From an uncultured Sphingomonadaceae bacterium (GTDB lineage Bacteria; Pseudomonadota; Alphaproteobacteria; Sphingomonadales; Sphingomonadaceae): a DNA stretch of 64,000 nucleotides. Positions within the stretch are counted from its first letter, which is position 1. Every line of letters starts with the position of its first letter. The translations under genes were made by a program, and so were the position numbers. Where the stretch lies: assembly GCA_947499255.1 (NCBI GenBank), contig CANMNF010000001.1:248001-312000 (forward strand), read 5' to 3'. The notes under the pieces are model-generated. The model saw nothing but the letters and a program-made list of their open reading frames with translations. It searched no databases and was not told where the DNA came from. This document shows positions 47,938 through 56,985 of the stretch, one piece after another.

Positions 47938-50132
47938 GCGCGCATTTGAAGCAGGACCAACCCGATGATCGTAATGTGCTGGATAGCACCGCGCAGGGCA
48001 TTATCGGCGAGCCTCTAACGCGGCCCGACGGGCTGCTTAAGGTGACCGGCACGGCGACCTATTCCGCAGAATACGATATCGAGAACTGCCTCGAAGGCGT
48101 GCTTGTCACCGCACCATTCGCGAAGGGGACTGTGACCTCCATCGATGAAAGCTCCGTCACCGATATGCCGGGCGTGATCGCCGTCATCTCCGACCAGCGC
48201 ATGACTCCGCGCGCCATTCAAGGCACGGCGGGCGAGGCGCCAATTACGGGCGTTTGTAAGGTCGATTATTGGGGCCAGCCCATCGCGCTGGTGGTAGCCG
48301 AAACCTTCGAAGAAGCACGCAATGCGGCCAAGCATCTTGTCATCGAATACGACGCCGATGACGACGCGGTGTTCGACCCGCAAGCAGTCGAACCCAAGCC
48401 CGATGACGATCCGACCCGACAAGGCGACCTCGCCAGTGCCATGTCTGATGCCGCGCATTCGGTCGATGTCGAATACGACACCGAAGGCCACGCCAGCGCA
48501 GCGATGGAGCCCCACGCGGCGATTGCCGAATGGGATGGCGATACGCTTACCGTCCATGCCTCGCTGCAAATGCTCAATTACAATATCAGCGAACTGGCTG
48601 ATGCGATGGAGCTGGAGGAGAGCAAGGTCCGCCTCATCGCACGGTATGTCGGCGGCGGGTTCGGATCCAAGCTGGGGATCAGCCAAGAAATTGTCGCGGG
48701 ATCGGTCGCGGCGATGGAACTGGGCAGGCCGGTGCGCGTGGTGATGAGCCGCCAGCAGGTTTTCCAGAATGTCATGCGCCGCTCCGAAACCACGCAGCGG
48801 CTCCGTTTGGCGGTCGATAGCGAAGGCAAGCTGACCGCTTTCGGCCATGAAGCTCTGGTTTCCAATCTGCCGGAGGAAGATTTCGTCGAGCCGGTGCTGC
48901 AATCGAGCCATTTTCTTTATGCGGGCGAAAACCGCCTGCTGGAAAGCAAGACCGCGCGTATTCACCTGATGACCGCTGGTTCTGTCCGCGCTCCGGGCGA
49001 AGCGGTAGGAATGCCGGTGCTCGAAGCAGCGATGGACGAGTTGGCGAACGAGGTAGGCATCGATCCGATCAAATTGCGACTAAACAATATCCCAGAGGAG
49101 CATCCAGCGACCGGCCTGCCTTTTGGCTCGCACAAGCTTGCCGAGTGTCTGAAACAGGGCGCGAAAGCGTTCGGCTGGGACAGCGGGCCGCGTAAACCGC
49201 GTCAGAATCGCGAAGGCGAGTGGTGGATCGGCACCGGCATGGCCAGCGCTGCGCGCGTCCACAATGTCGGCGAGGCGAAGGCGCGGGTGACATTGCAGCC
49301 CGATGGGACCGCGCTGATTGAGACAGACATGACCGATATCGGCACCGGAACCTACACCATCCTTGGCCAGATTGCGGGCGAGATGGTGGGTCTGCCGCAG
49401 GACAGCGTTCTGACCGAGCTGGGCGATACGCGCTTTCCGCGCGGGCCAGGGTCGGGCGGTAGCTGGGGCGCAGCCTCGGCTGGTTCTGCCGTGTTTCTGG
49501 CATGTGAAGCTTTGCGGGAGGAGATTGCGGATAAGGTCGGGCAACCGGTGGATACGCTTACTTTCAAGGATGGCGTGGTTTCGTGGGATGGCGGCTCTTC
49601 AAGCCTTGCCGACGTTGCTGGCGATGAAGCGCTCGCCAAGGAAGGCCATTACGAACCCGGCGATATCGCAGAGGATTATACAGCTGCCAGCTTCGGCGCA
49701 TTCTTTACCGAGGTCGCTGTCAATCGCTGGACCGGCGAAACGCGCGTTCGGCGCATGACCGGCGCGTTCGGTTTCGGGCGCGTGCTCAACGCCAAAACCG
49801 CGCGCTCGCAATGTCTGGGCGGCATGGTCTGGTGCATCGGCAGCGCGCTGACCGAAAGTCTGCTGTTCGACCCCACAGACGGGCATCTGGCGAACTGCGA
49901 CCTCGCCGAATATCACGTTCCGGTAAACCGCGATGTGCCCGAATTGGAAGTCATAATGGTCGAAGAACGCGACCCGGTCGGCAGCCCAATACAGGCGAAG
50001 GGCGTCGGCGAACTCGGCATGTGCGGCGGTGCGGGAGCCATCGGCAATGCGATTTACAACGCCTGCGGTGCGCGGCTGCGCAGTTTCCCGATGACGCCGG
50101 ACAAGGTGCTGGCCGCGATGCCCGATGACTGA
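47934..50132 (+). CDS. paoC: Aldehyde oxidoreductase, molybdenum subunit (PaoC type)
   Basis: A 732-residue catalytic subunit matching PaoC length. It starts at ATG 47934 inside the paoB stop. Features include the GEPLTRPDGLLKVTGTATYSAEY N-terminus, the FAAVGGGFGSKLG-like loop (RYVGGGFGSKLG), cofactor-binding segments and the catalytic Glu in KGVGELGMCGG. It oxidises aldehydes to carboxylic acids, probably aromatic ones by analogy with E. coli PaoABC. Substrate range is not visible in the sequence. Confidence 0.92.
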   Translation: MSAHLKQDQPDDRNVLDSTAQGIIGEPLTRPDGLLKVTGTATYSAEYDIENCLEGVLVTAPFAKGTVTSIDESSVTDMPGVIAVISDQRMTPRAIQGTAGEAPITGVCKVDYWGQPIALVVAETFEEARNAAKHLVIEYDADDDAVFDPQAVEPKPDDDPTRQGDLASAMSDAAHSVDVEYDTEGHASAAMEPHAAIAEWDGDTLTVHASLQMLNYNISELADAMELEESKVRLIARYVGGGFGSKLGISQEIVAGSVAAMELGRPVRVVMSRQQVFQNVMRRSETTQRLRLAVDSEGKLTAFGHEALVSNLPEEDFVEPVLQSSHFLYAGENRLLESKTARIHLMTAGSVRAPGEAVGMPVLEAAMDELANEVGIDPIKLRLNNIPEEHPATGLPFGSHKLAECLKQGAKAFGWDSGPRKPRQNREGEWWIGTGMASAARVHNVGEAKARVTLQPDGTALIETDMTDIGTGTYTILGQIAGEMVGLPQDSVLTELGDTRFPRGPGSGGSWGAASAGSAVFLACEALREEIADKVGQPVDTLTFKDGVVSWDGGSSSLADVAGDEALAKEGHYEPGDIAEDYTAASFGAFFTEVAVNRWTGETRVRRMTGAFGFGRVLNAKTARSQCLGGMVWCIGSALTESLLFDPTDGHLANCDLAEYHVPVNRDVPELEVIMVEERDPVGSPIQAKGVGELGMCGGAGAIGNAIYNACGARLRSFPMTPDKVLAAMPDD

Positions 50133-50967
50133 CGCAGCACTCGCTTTTTCGCGCGACTTGGCGGTGCCAGATGGCGACCACGCTGCGCTGCTGGCCGCCT
50201 GCCAGCCCGGCGTGGCACTTTGCACGATTGTCGGAATCGAGGGTAGCTTCTCGCGCAGGCTTGGCGCACAGCTGGCAGTCTTACCCGACGGCTCGACGAT
50301 CGGCAGCCTCGCCGATGGCTGCCTGGAGAGCCAGCTTGCCAGCGACGCCCGCGATTCCAGCGAACCGGTGATCAAACGCTATGGCAGCGGATCACCGCTT
50401 ATCGACTTTCGCCTACCATGCGGTGGGGGTCTCGATATTCTGGTGGACCCTGCTCCTGACCGCGCCGCCTGCCGTAAGGCGGCGTCGCTGCTGGATCGGC
50501 GCAAACCCGTAATCCTGCCTCTGCCCGACAATTCTGGTCTCACTCAACGGCATTACATTCCGGCGCTCAAAATAGCAGCAATTGGAGAGAGCCCGGAACT
50601 GGATGCTCTTGCCGCGATAGGCAGCGCTGCCGGTATCGATATTGCCATCCAAACCGAACTCACTGCTTTGCCCGATTTGGACCGATGGTCTGCCATTATC
50701 CTGCTGTTCCACGATCACGACCGTGAGCGCGACATTCTGGCCCAAGCCGTCAAAGGCGATGCCTTTTACATCGGTGCACAAGGCGGCGAGACAGCGCGCA
50801 ATGCCCGTATCATGCAGTTGCTCGCCGATGGAGTTTCCGAAGAGAAAATTGCCCGCATACGCGGCCCTATCGGGAGTGTTCCGGGTTGCCGCACCCCCAC
50901 GGCGCTGGCGCTTTCGATCCTGAGCGAAGTGGTCGGCCACTATGAAGGGCTCAAATCCCATCGCTGA
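50125..50967 (+). CDS. XdhC-family molybdenum cofactor chaperone (PaoD type)
   Basis: A 280-residue protein overlapping paoC by 8 bases. The N-terminal XdhC domain has ALCTIVGIEGSFSRRLGAQLAV, GSLADGCLESQLA and the GGGLDILVDP element; the C-terminal Rossmann-like domain has YIGAQGGETARNARIMQLL and RGPIGSVPGCRTPTALALSIL. XdhC proteins bind the sulfurated molybdopterin cofactor and insert it into the apo-enzyme. The position directly after paoC is standard. The next gene starts 26 bases before its stop. Confidence 0.88.
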   Translation: MTDAALAFSRDLAVPDGDHAALLAACQPGVALCTIVGIEGSFSRRLGAQLAVLPDGSTIGSLADGCLESQLASDARDSSEPVIKRYGSGSPLIDFRLPCGGGLDILVDPAPDRAACRKAASLLDRRKPVILPLPDNSGLTQRHYIPALKIAAIGESPELDALAAIGSAAGIDIAIQTELTALPDLDRWSAIILLFHDHDRERDILAQAVKGDAFYIGAQGGETARNARIMQLLADGVSEEKIARIRGPIGSVPGCRTPTALALSILSEVVGHYEGLKSHR

Positions 50968-51538
50968 GTATGCAGAAGGCGAAATTGCCATTGCAGTTCT
51001 GGCAGCGGGAAAAGGTAGCCGGTTTGGTGGCGGCAAGCTGGATGCGACTTTGCGCGGGAAACCGCTCGGTCGTTGGATTACACAGAGCGCCGAGCAGGCC
51101 GGTTTTTCCCGCCGGATCATCATTGTCGGTCAGACGACCCCTAATTTTATTCAAGGCCTCTCCGGTTGGGATGTGATCGAGAAACCAGACGCGGAAGACG
51201 GGATGGGAACCTCCATCGCCGCTGCAGCCAAAGCCGCCGAAGGATGCACGCGCCTGATCATAGCGCTGGCCGATATGCCACGCGTATCGACGGCGCATCT
51301 GCGAAATATCGCCAGCCAGTCAGCCATTGTCTTCACCGCCTATCCGGACGGGCATGCCGGAGTGCCCGCCGCATTCCCGGCACGCTGCCTCCCGCGTATG
51401 GAAAACCTGTCCGGAACGAACGGAGCCGCTTCGATCGACTGGGAGGAAGACATTCAACTCCTTCCACCTCCCGAATACGGCGAGTTGGACGATGTCGACA
51501 CTGTCGAAATGTTGGAGCGCCTGCGGGTTACGCTTTGA
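50942..51538 (+). CDS. MocA-like molybdopterin cytidylyltransferase
   Basis: A 198-residue nucleotidyltransferase. The N-terminal motif AIAVLAAGKGSRFGGGKLDA is the LAAGxGxRxG nucleotide-binding loop, followed by IALADMPRVSTAHL (the metal-binding Asp) and a DVDTVEMLERL end. The family member MocA makes molybdopterin cytosine dinucleotide, the cofactor used by PaoC-type enzymes, so its place in this operon is coherent. Activity with CTP rather than GTP is inferred from context. Confidence 0.85.
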   Translation: MKGSNPIAEYAEGEIAIAVLAAGKGSRFGGGKLDATLRGKPLGRWITQSAEQAGFSRRIIIVGQTTPNFIQGLSGWDVIEKPDAEDGMGTSIAAAAKAAEGCTRLIIALADMPRVSTAHLRNIASQSAIVFTAYPDGHAGVPAAFPARCLPRMENLSGTNGAASIDWEEDIQLLPPPEYGELDDVDTVEMLERLRVTL

Positions 51539-51638
51539 TGCTGCCGTGAAGTCGAAGCGATGCCGGGTGCATCGAATGCCGATTATCCATCACATACCTA
51601 CCGCAAACAGCCGATCTTCTTTCGGCCCATATACAGAC

Positions 51639-52436
51639 CTAATTTGGCCCAGTTCCTTTGAGTATGATATCCGCTACGTCTCGCGGCTGATCCCAGATGG
51701 TGTAATGTCCACTGCCCTCGATCCAGTGGAATGTAGCGTGAGGGAATGCGGCACGAGAACGAGGTGCTTGGCGCGGAGGGCACAGGCGATCCTTTTCGCC
51801 CCAAGCGATGGCCACGCGTCCAGCCTGGGGAGACGCAGGGCCGCTTTGAGCCGGACCGCTCGCCAGATCCTCGATCAAAGGAACCACCGTTTCCGTCTCG
51901 GCAAACGACGCGAGTTCCTCTTCCACCATTGCTTTGTCGAGAGCCCAAGGCCGCGCCGATAGTTGAGCGAGCAACGCAGTTCTGGAAATTGGCGAGCTGC
52001 TCAGGGTTCCGAGCTGACCCTTTAGCGTGCGGAGCAATTTAGTTGAGGCTGTTAGCGTCCACTTGAAATAGGTCCGCTCCCATCCGCGCCAGAAACCGCC
52101 CGGATTCAGCGCAACGACGTTTCCGACGCAGCCGCGCCGCGCCATTTCCAGCACCAGTCGCCCGCCCAAGGAGAAGCCGACGACATCGACGCCGCCGAAG
52201 TCTTCTTGCTCGATATAATCCTGCAAGCTGTCGGCCAAACCGGCAAAGGTTCCGCTGTCAGGACGCGCGGTGCTGTCGCCATGGCCGGGCAGGTCGATGG
52301 TGACGACTTCTCGATGTTCGGCCAGTAGCGGGCTGACCGGTGACCAGGATCTGCCACTTCCCCCCAACCCATGAACCATCAAGAGCTTTGACCCGCTTCC
52401 CGTGGTGCGCGATTTGATCTCGTTTGTCATTGTCAT
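51639..52436 (-). CDS. Alpha/beta-fold hydrolase
   Basis: A 265-residue hydrolase read towards the paoABC operon. The nucleophile elbow VVGFSLGGRL, the oxyanion HGLGGSGRSW and the catalytic His in EGSGHYTIWDQP are present. The Asp is probably in the AWGEKDRL strand. It looks like an esterase, lactonase or haloperoxidase-like member. The substrate is unknown. Its orientation opposes the operon, so joint regulation is not implied. Confidence 0.85.
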   Translation of the reverse strand: MTMTNEIKSRTTGSGSKLLMVHGLGGSGRSWSPVSPLLAEHREVVTIDLPGHGDSTARPDSGTFAGLADSLQDYIEQEDFGGVDVVGFSLGGRLVLEMARRGCVGNVVALNPGGFWRGWERTYFKWTLTASTKLLRTLKGQLGTLSSSPISRTALLAQLSARPWALDKAMVEEELASFAETETVVPLIEDLASGPAQSGPASPQAGRVAIAWGEKDRLCPPRQAPRSRAAFPHATFHWIEGSGHYTIWDQPRDVADIILKGTGPN

Positions 52437-53048
52437 CCCAACGCTGCTTTAACCCAAAGGTGCCAGCTATTGCCATTAATTTGGCCGGAAGAGTGCATGC
52501 AACCTTAGCGCATGGTCTTTGACGCGCTAAGCAATCTCATTCCGCGATGATCACCGGACAGAGCTTTATAGATTTGATACGGGTTGTGACCATTTGTGAG
52601 CGCAGATAACGAATGGCGGCTTACCACGAGCCTATGGATGAAAGCCGCCGGTCCGCTATCGGCCCAGTTTCAGTCATTCTGGGCAGCTAGATTCGGTAGC
52701 ATCCATATTTCTAGCTTCATGCAAATCCGAAATCGGCAAGGATCGGGATAGCAGCACATTCTCAACTCGATTCGCGCAAATCCCGGCTCCGCTGGCGCGG
52801 AAATCCATCTTTGGCGTCGCAACTCCGTGCGCGTTGATCGCGGGATAGGGCAGCGTGAGAAAATTCTCTTGATCAAAGGCGACTGAGAAGCTTGTCCGCA
52901 AAAGTCTCCATCCGTCCATTGACGTTCCAAATCACGTAAATCCCAGAAGGTTTGGCCGAATTCCAGCTCAGACTGCCCCTTGTGTTGCACAAGAAAGTTC
53001 TCATTATGTTCCGTAAAGGGGCTGCCAGTACCAAAGTGAGAACGCCCA
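52437..53048. other. Gene-poor stretch with possible gene remnant
   Basis: No intact gene is supportable. On the minus strand two overlapping frames could form one interrupted fragment: about 53030 to 52930 (GQSELEFGQTFWDLRDLERQW) continuing in another frame to 52674 (LTLPYPAINAHGVATP). Together they read like a degraded protein with a frameshift near 52925, but I recognise no family. The left 180 bases show no coding signal. Confidence 0.25.
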
Positions 53049-53255
53049 ATGTCCAATACAGAACGCATCATCCGACTGAAGACCGTACTCGACCGCACGG
53101 GTCTTTCCCGCTCCACCATCTACCGCAAGATCGCTGAAGGCACTTTCCCCTCGCAGGTGAAGATCAGCGTCCACGGAGCAGGATGGTATGAGTCTGCCAT
53201 CAATCGCTGGATCGCCGATCCCGCTCACTACCGTGAAGAGGAACCGGCAGAATGA
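53049..53255 (+). CDS. AlpA-family phage/island transcriptional regulator
   Basis: A 68-residue protein with the AlpA pattern: RLKTVLDRTGLSRSTIYRKIAEGTFPSQVKIS as a MerR-like winged helix, then GWYESAINRWIADP. AlpA proteins activate excision genes in P4-like islands. Its stop overlaps the next start by ATGA. The location near the right att site and the excisionase-like gene is typical. Target promoters are not identified. Confidence 0.85.
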   Translation: MSNTERIIRLKTVLDRTGLSRSTIYRKIAEGTFPSQVKISVHGAGWYESAINRWIADPAHYREEEPAE

Positions 53256-53446
53256 GCGGGCAGCAACCTGTCGAGCCGATTTGCGTCAGGGTCAATGACG
53301 CTGGTCGCATGATCGGTGTCGGGTGCACAAAGCTCTACAAGCTGATCTCCAGTGGCGAACTCGAAGCGGTCAAGATTGGCAAGTCCACGCGCATCACGAC
53401 AGCCAGTTTGCACCGGCTGGTGGAGCGGCATCGAGGATTGAACTGA
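53252..53446 (+). CDS. Excisionase-like helix-turn-helix protein
   Basis: A 64-residue helix-turn-helix protein, started at an ATG inside the alpA stop. Residues 15-60 (NDAGRMIGVGCTKLYKLISSGELEAVKIGKSTRITTASLHRLVERH) follow the HTH_17 excisionase pattern. It may be the recombination directionality factor for the integrase. The right arm-like repeats begin 133 bases downstream. Confidence 0.75.
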   Translation: MSGQQPVEPICVRVNDAGRMIGVGCTKLYKLISSGELEAVKIGKSTRITTASLHRLVERHRGLN

Positions 53447-53579
53447 CCAGGCCGCGAACTCGCAATTGGACAGCGTCAGACCGTGCCATTATGTTGCGAT
53501 CAAGCGCGTTGCGAACCGCCCATTTATTCAGCTTTTCGACCAAAACGCTGAACCGAACCGCCGTTAAATGAACGAAAAT

Positions 53580-53601
53580 GTGGGGGAGAGTGTGGGGGAA
53601 G
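53580..53601 (+). repeat. GTGGGGGAG repeats, right-end counterpart of the arm sites
   Basis: GTGGGGGAG (53580-53588) and GTGTGGGGGAAG (53590-53601) are close copies of the GTGTGGGGAAG repeats near the integrase. They sit about 50 bases before a degenerate att copy and 210 bases before the exact one. Confidence 0.45.
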
Positions 53602-53650
53602 GCCTGCGTTTGTTCCAAGAACAGGATTGATCTCAAAAGGTTATTTTTCC

Positions 53651-53890
53651 GGTTCGATTCAAGCCCTGCCACCACCTGGCTTTTTTCAGTTCGAAAGAGT
53701 TAGCCTCAAGCACCTCGCTATCAGCGAACCAGCGTTGGCATCGCGAATGCGAGGCCATGCTGGTTTGTAGTCAGAAGCGCTTTAGCGCTGGAGACGGCGC
53801 CGCATGGCGCCAATCCAGCCCTGTCCACCACCTCGCTTTTTTCAGTTCCAGAGAGTTCATCTCAAGCGTTTCGCTATCAGCGAATTCGCG
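53651..53890 (+). repeat. Two tandem copies of att region plus downstream tail
   Basis: Copy A (53651-53734) and copy B (53806-53890) each hold a tRNA-Tyr-like end followed by a shared tail with GCTTTTTTCAGTTC and CTATCAGCGAA. Copy B contains the exact 21-bp att repeat (53812-53832). Copy A has mismatches in the tRNA-like part (TTCGATTCAAGCCCTGCC). Hairpin-prone bases (GCGCTTTAGCGC, GGCGCCGCATGGCGCC) lie between them. The stretch 53447-53896 contains no gene. Confidence 0.75.
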
Positions 53891-53896
53891 CCAAAA

Positions 53897-55237
53897 TCAG
53901 GCCGCAGCGTTGTCCGCCAGCATCCGTTGCGTCATTGCGCGCACATCCACTCTCGCTTTGAGCCGCGCGGCCAGCAGGGCCGTGCCGCTGATCTTGCGTT
54001 GTGCGAACAGGATGTCGGTGGGCGGGATGTGCCAGCTGTGCTTGTCTTCGGCAATGGACAAGCCTTCATCGCGCAACGAGGCGACAAAAGCGCGGTCGCC
54101 AAAATCAAAAGCGCCGGGCCTGTTCAATTCCACCATGATGACCTCGATCATCCGGTTCACAGCATCGCGGTGCCTTGTACTCGCCGCCTCGGACATAAAG
54201 CCCGCCTCAACCGCGGCCTTACGGATTGTTTCGCGATCAGACGCCATGCCAGCAATCAACAAATCGCTATAGGCTTTGGCCACGCGTGGGGACACTTCGC
54301 GCGCAGCACCGAAATCGAGCAGCACCAGATCGCCGGTGGCGGGTTGATAGCGATAGTTTGCGAAGTTGGGGTCGGTTTGCATCACGCCAAATTCGAATAA
54401 TTCGCGCAGGACCAATCCGATCAGGCGAGCCATCACCTCATCGCGCTCGTCTTGTGGAGCATCACCAAGGCTCTCGATTGGTTTGCCTTCGACGAAATCC
54501 ATCGCAAGAACGCGCGATGTAGTGAGATCGGAATGCAGGGCAGGGACGACAAAACCCGCTTCCCCATCCAGCAGCCGCGCATAATCGGCAAGATGCTGGG
54601 CTTCGCGTTCATAATCGGCTTCTTCTTTGAGCTGCTTTTTTGCCTCTTCCAGCAGAGGTGCAATGTCCAATTCCCTGGGCAACAGGCCAGAAACGCGCAG
54701 CAGCGTGGCGACATTATCGACATCGGCATTGATGCTTTCACGCACACCGGGATACTGCACTTTGATCGCCAAATCGCGCCCATCGCGCGTTTGTGCGCGA
54801 TGCACTTGGCCGATGGAAGCAGCGGCGATGGGGCGCGGATCGAACAGCTTGAATTGCTTGCGCCAACCATCGCCCCATTCAGCATTGAGCACTTGCTGCA
54901 ATTGTTTGGGCGGCATGCGGTGCGCGTTATCGCGCAGTTTGGCGAGGATGGTGGAAAGCTCCTCGGGCAACATATCGCCGGCATCCATCGAAATCATCTG
55001 GCCCAGCTTCATCGCCGCGCCGCGCAAATGCGACAGCCGATCAGCAAGGCGATTGGCGTTGCCCGGCGTCAACACCATATCGCGCAAGCGAGGGCGTTTG
55101 CCCTGGCCCAATTGCCGCGCACCTTCAGCCAACATGCCGCCTGCAACCCCGCCCGCAAGCCGACCAAACTGCCCAAGGCGCGCCGAACGGCTGTCAGGAA
55201 TGGGGCGGGAGGGAGCGTCGTCAGATTGATCTGTCAT
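53897..55237 (-). CDS. ABC1/ADCK-family kinase-like protein
   Basis: A 446-residue protein from ATG 55237. It has the ADCK signature: KLGQMISM (the KxGQ motif), AAASIGQVHRA (Ala-rich loop), and the kinase-like AIKVQYPGV lysine, DPNFANYRY (catalytic loop) and LLDFGAAREV. The family, UbiB/COQ8, is an atypical ATPase that supports ubiquinone synthesis; a role outside it is possible because this protein is not in a ubi operon. Its 3' end is only 64 bases from the att repeat, so it was the native neighbour of tRNA-Tyr. Confidence 0.85.
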   Translation of the reverse strand: MTDQSDDAPSRPIPDSRSARLGQFGRLAGGVAGGMLAEGARQLGQGKRPRLRDMVLTPGNANRLADRLSHLRGAAMKLGQMISMDAGDMLPEELSTILAKLRDNAHRMPPKQLQQVLNAEWGDGWRKQFKLFDPRPIAAASIGQVHRAQTRDGRDLAIKVQYPGVRESINADVDNVATLLRVSGLLPRELDIAPLLEEAKKQLKEEADYEREAQHLADYARLLDGEAGFVVPALHSDLTTSRVLAMDFVEGKPIESLGDAPQDERDEVMARLIGLVLRELFEFGVMQTDPNFANYRYQPATGDLVLLDFGAAREVSPRVAKAYSDLLIAGMASDRETIRKAAVEAGFMSEAASTRHRDAVNRMIEVIMVELNRPGAFDFGDRAFVASLRDEGLSIAEDKHSWHIPPTDILFAQRKISGTALLAARLKARVDVRAMTQRMLADNAAA

Positions 55238-55374
55238 GATGCTAGGGAAATAGGCACCGCGCGCGCACTTCGCTAGCTGGATTAAAGGCGGTCTTCGCGA
55301 ATGGAACAACCGGCCCACAGGAGAAGGGGCGATGCGCCTTGTGGGCGAGCGAGGAAGCGCCTAAATGGCGTTGT

Positions 55375-56124
55375 ATGTCAGGTGAACTTAGAGACAATCG
55401 CGGACGCGGTAATGCCGAATGGGGCTTTCCAGCGATCCATCCCGAGGGACGCAAATTCGGGCTGATCGGCGTGGCCGTAGCGCTGGTGGTTTTGCTGGGG
55501 CTGGAATGGACGTGGATCGGTTGGCCTTTGCTGGTGCTATCTGCTGGTATTTTCGCGTTTTTCCGTGATCCAGAGCGGGTGGTTCCGCAAGATGAAAACC
55601 TTATTGTTGCGCCAGCAGATGGGCTAGTAACGTTGATCTCCAAAGTCGCGCCGCCGCCTGAATTGCAAGGCGATGATGGCAATGGGAGAGGCCTTGGCGA
55701 AGCGCCTGTGACGCGTGTCTCGATCTTTATGTCGGTGTTCGATGTGCACATTAACCGCGCACCTGTTGCAGGAACGGTGCGGCGCATTGTCTATATTCCG
55801 GGCCGGTTCATGAATGCAGACCTCGATAAAGCAAGCGAAGAGAACGAGCGTCAGCATATTCTGATCGAGCAGGCCGGTGGCCGATCCATCGGCTTCACGC
55901 AGATCGCGGGCTTGGTGGCGCGGCGTATTGTACCATTTATCAAGCCGGGTGACATCGTGGCCGCAGGGCAGCGCGTTGGCCTTATCCGTTTTGGCAGCCG
56001 GGTTGATGTGTATCTGCCCGCGGGGACAGATGCGAAAGTATTGCTGGGACAGCGCATTATCGCAGGGGAGACTGTCCTCGCCCAGATGGGCAGCGAGATG
56101 CTGCTTGAAGGTGTGCATCAATGA
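55375..56124 (+). CDS. psd: Phosphatidylserine decarboxylase proenzyme
   Basis: A 249-residue short-form proenzyme (the start could be upstream at 55339; no clear ribosome site decides). After two hydrophobic segments near residues 28-65 it shows FFRDPER, APADG and DVHINRAP, and the self-cleavage site is the Gly-Ser of RFGSRVDVY, generating the pyruvoyl Ser. It makes phosphatidylethanolamine from phosphatidylserine. The following pssA overlaps by 4 bases, so the two sequential enzymes are coupled. Confidence 0.93.
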   Translation: MSGELRDNRGRGNAEWGFPAIHPEGRKFGLIGVAVALVVLLGLEWTWIGWPLLVLSAGIFAFFRDPERVVPQDENLIVAPADGLVTLISKVAPPPELQGDDGNGRGLGEAPVTRVSIFMSVFDVHINRAPVAGTVRRIVYIPGRFMNADLDKASEENERQHILIEQAGGRSIGFTQIAGLVARRIVPFIKPGDIVAAGQRVGLIRFGSRVDVYLPAGTDAKVLLGQRIIAGETVLAQMGSEMLLEGVHQ

Positions 56125-56981
56125 GCGATAACGATCCTGATTTTGATGAAGGTGAATCTGTATCATCGGGCCCAGCATGGCTTGGCCCTAAGGCTAGCGA
56201 AGGCGAAACTGTGAGGCGGTCACGTGCTGGGCGCGGACTGTCTATGCGGGCGGTTTTGCCCAATGCGATCACCGCGGCGGCGCTTTGTGCCGGTTTGACA
56301 GGTGTAAAGTTTGCCATTGTTGGTGATTGGGAAAAGGCGCTTCTAGCGATTATTATAGCCGGTGTGCTCGATGGTATTGATGGGCGGATCGCACGATTAC
56401 TGAAAGCGCAATCGCGTTTTGGCGCTGAATTGGACAGCTTGGCCGATTCGTTGAGCTTTGGCATGGCGCCCGCGATCATCTTGTTCTTGTGGTCTTTGCA
56501 GGATTGGTCGCGGATCGGTTGGTTCGCTTCCCTGGCTTATGCGATTTGCTGTGCGTTGCGGCTTGCGCGTTTCAATGCTGAAATTGATGCTGAGGATAAG
56601 CCACACAAGTCCGCCGGTTTTTTAACAGGGGTTCCGGCGCCTGTTGGAGCAGGGCTGGTGTTTTTGCCGACCTATCTTTGGCTCGCCACCGATATGCCGG
56701 TTTGGCGCGAGCCGTTGCTGGTTGCGGGATGGATTGTGTTTGTCGCGTTTTTAATGATCTGCAATATTGCCACGATGAGTTGGAAATCATTGCGGCCCAG
56801 CAGCGATATTCGCATTGGTGCAATTGCCATTGCGGGCCTTTTCGTCGCTGCGCTTCTGGTAGAAACCTGGTGGACGCTGGTTGGAATTTGCGTCGTTTAT
56901 CTTGCGCTGATGCCGTTTGGCATTGTGAAATATGCCAAGGTGAAGAAAGCGCGCACCGCAAAGGCACAAGCGCCGAATTAA
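56121..56981 (+). CDS. pssA: CDP-diacylglycerol-serine O-phosphatidyltransferase
   Basis: A 286-residue membrane enzyme with an acidic N-terminal tail. The CDP-alcohol phosphotransferase motif (DG..AR...G...D...D) is visible in DGIDGRIAR...[11 protein letters not shown]. About seven membrane helices follow. It makes phosphatidylserine from CDP-diacylglycerol and serine, the substrate of Psd. cdsA for the CDP-diacylglycerol precursor lies at the right end of the window. The stop faces the 64-residue gene, with four bases between. Confidence 0.93.
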   Translation: MSDNDPDFDEGESVSSGPAWLGPKASEGETVRRSRAGRGLSMRAVLPNAITAAALCAGLTGVKFAIVGDWEKALLAIIIAGVLDGIDGRIARLLKAQSRFGAELDSLADSLSFGMAPAIILFLWSLQDWSRIGWFASLAYAICCALRLARFNAEIDAEDKPHKSAGFLTGVPAPVGAGLVFLPTYLWLATDMPVWREPLLVAGWIVFVAFLMICNIATMSWKSLRPSSDIRIGAIAIAGLFVAALLVETWWTLVGICVVYLALMPFGIVKYAKVKKARTAKAQAPN

Positions 56982-56985
56982 GCCC

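Larger units (their letters stand above)
37054..53832. mobile_element. Mobilizable genomic island integrated in tRNA-Tyr
   Basis: The island is bounded by a 21-bp exact repeat of the tRNA-Tyr 3' end at 37054-37074 and 53812-53832. A P4-type integrase lies next to the tRNA. Inside are an oriT-like site, a Ti-type relaxase, TraC/TraD-like proteins, AlpA and an excisionase-like gene. Cargo is a molybdenum aldehyde oxidoreductase operon, a hydrolase and an unrecognised 735-residue protein. No type IV secretion genes are found, so at best it would be mobilized in trans. The relaxase is interrupted by a TAG, and a degenerate second att copy near 53651 suggests more than one insertion event. No conventional transposase is present. 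Confidence 0.85.

Noticed and set aside
37075-53811. Type IV secretion genes or conventional insertion sequences in the island
   Set aside because: None found: no VirB/Trb/TraG-like protein and no DDE transposase in any frame.
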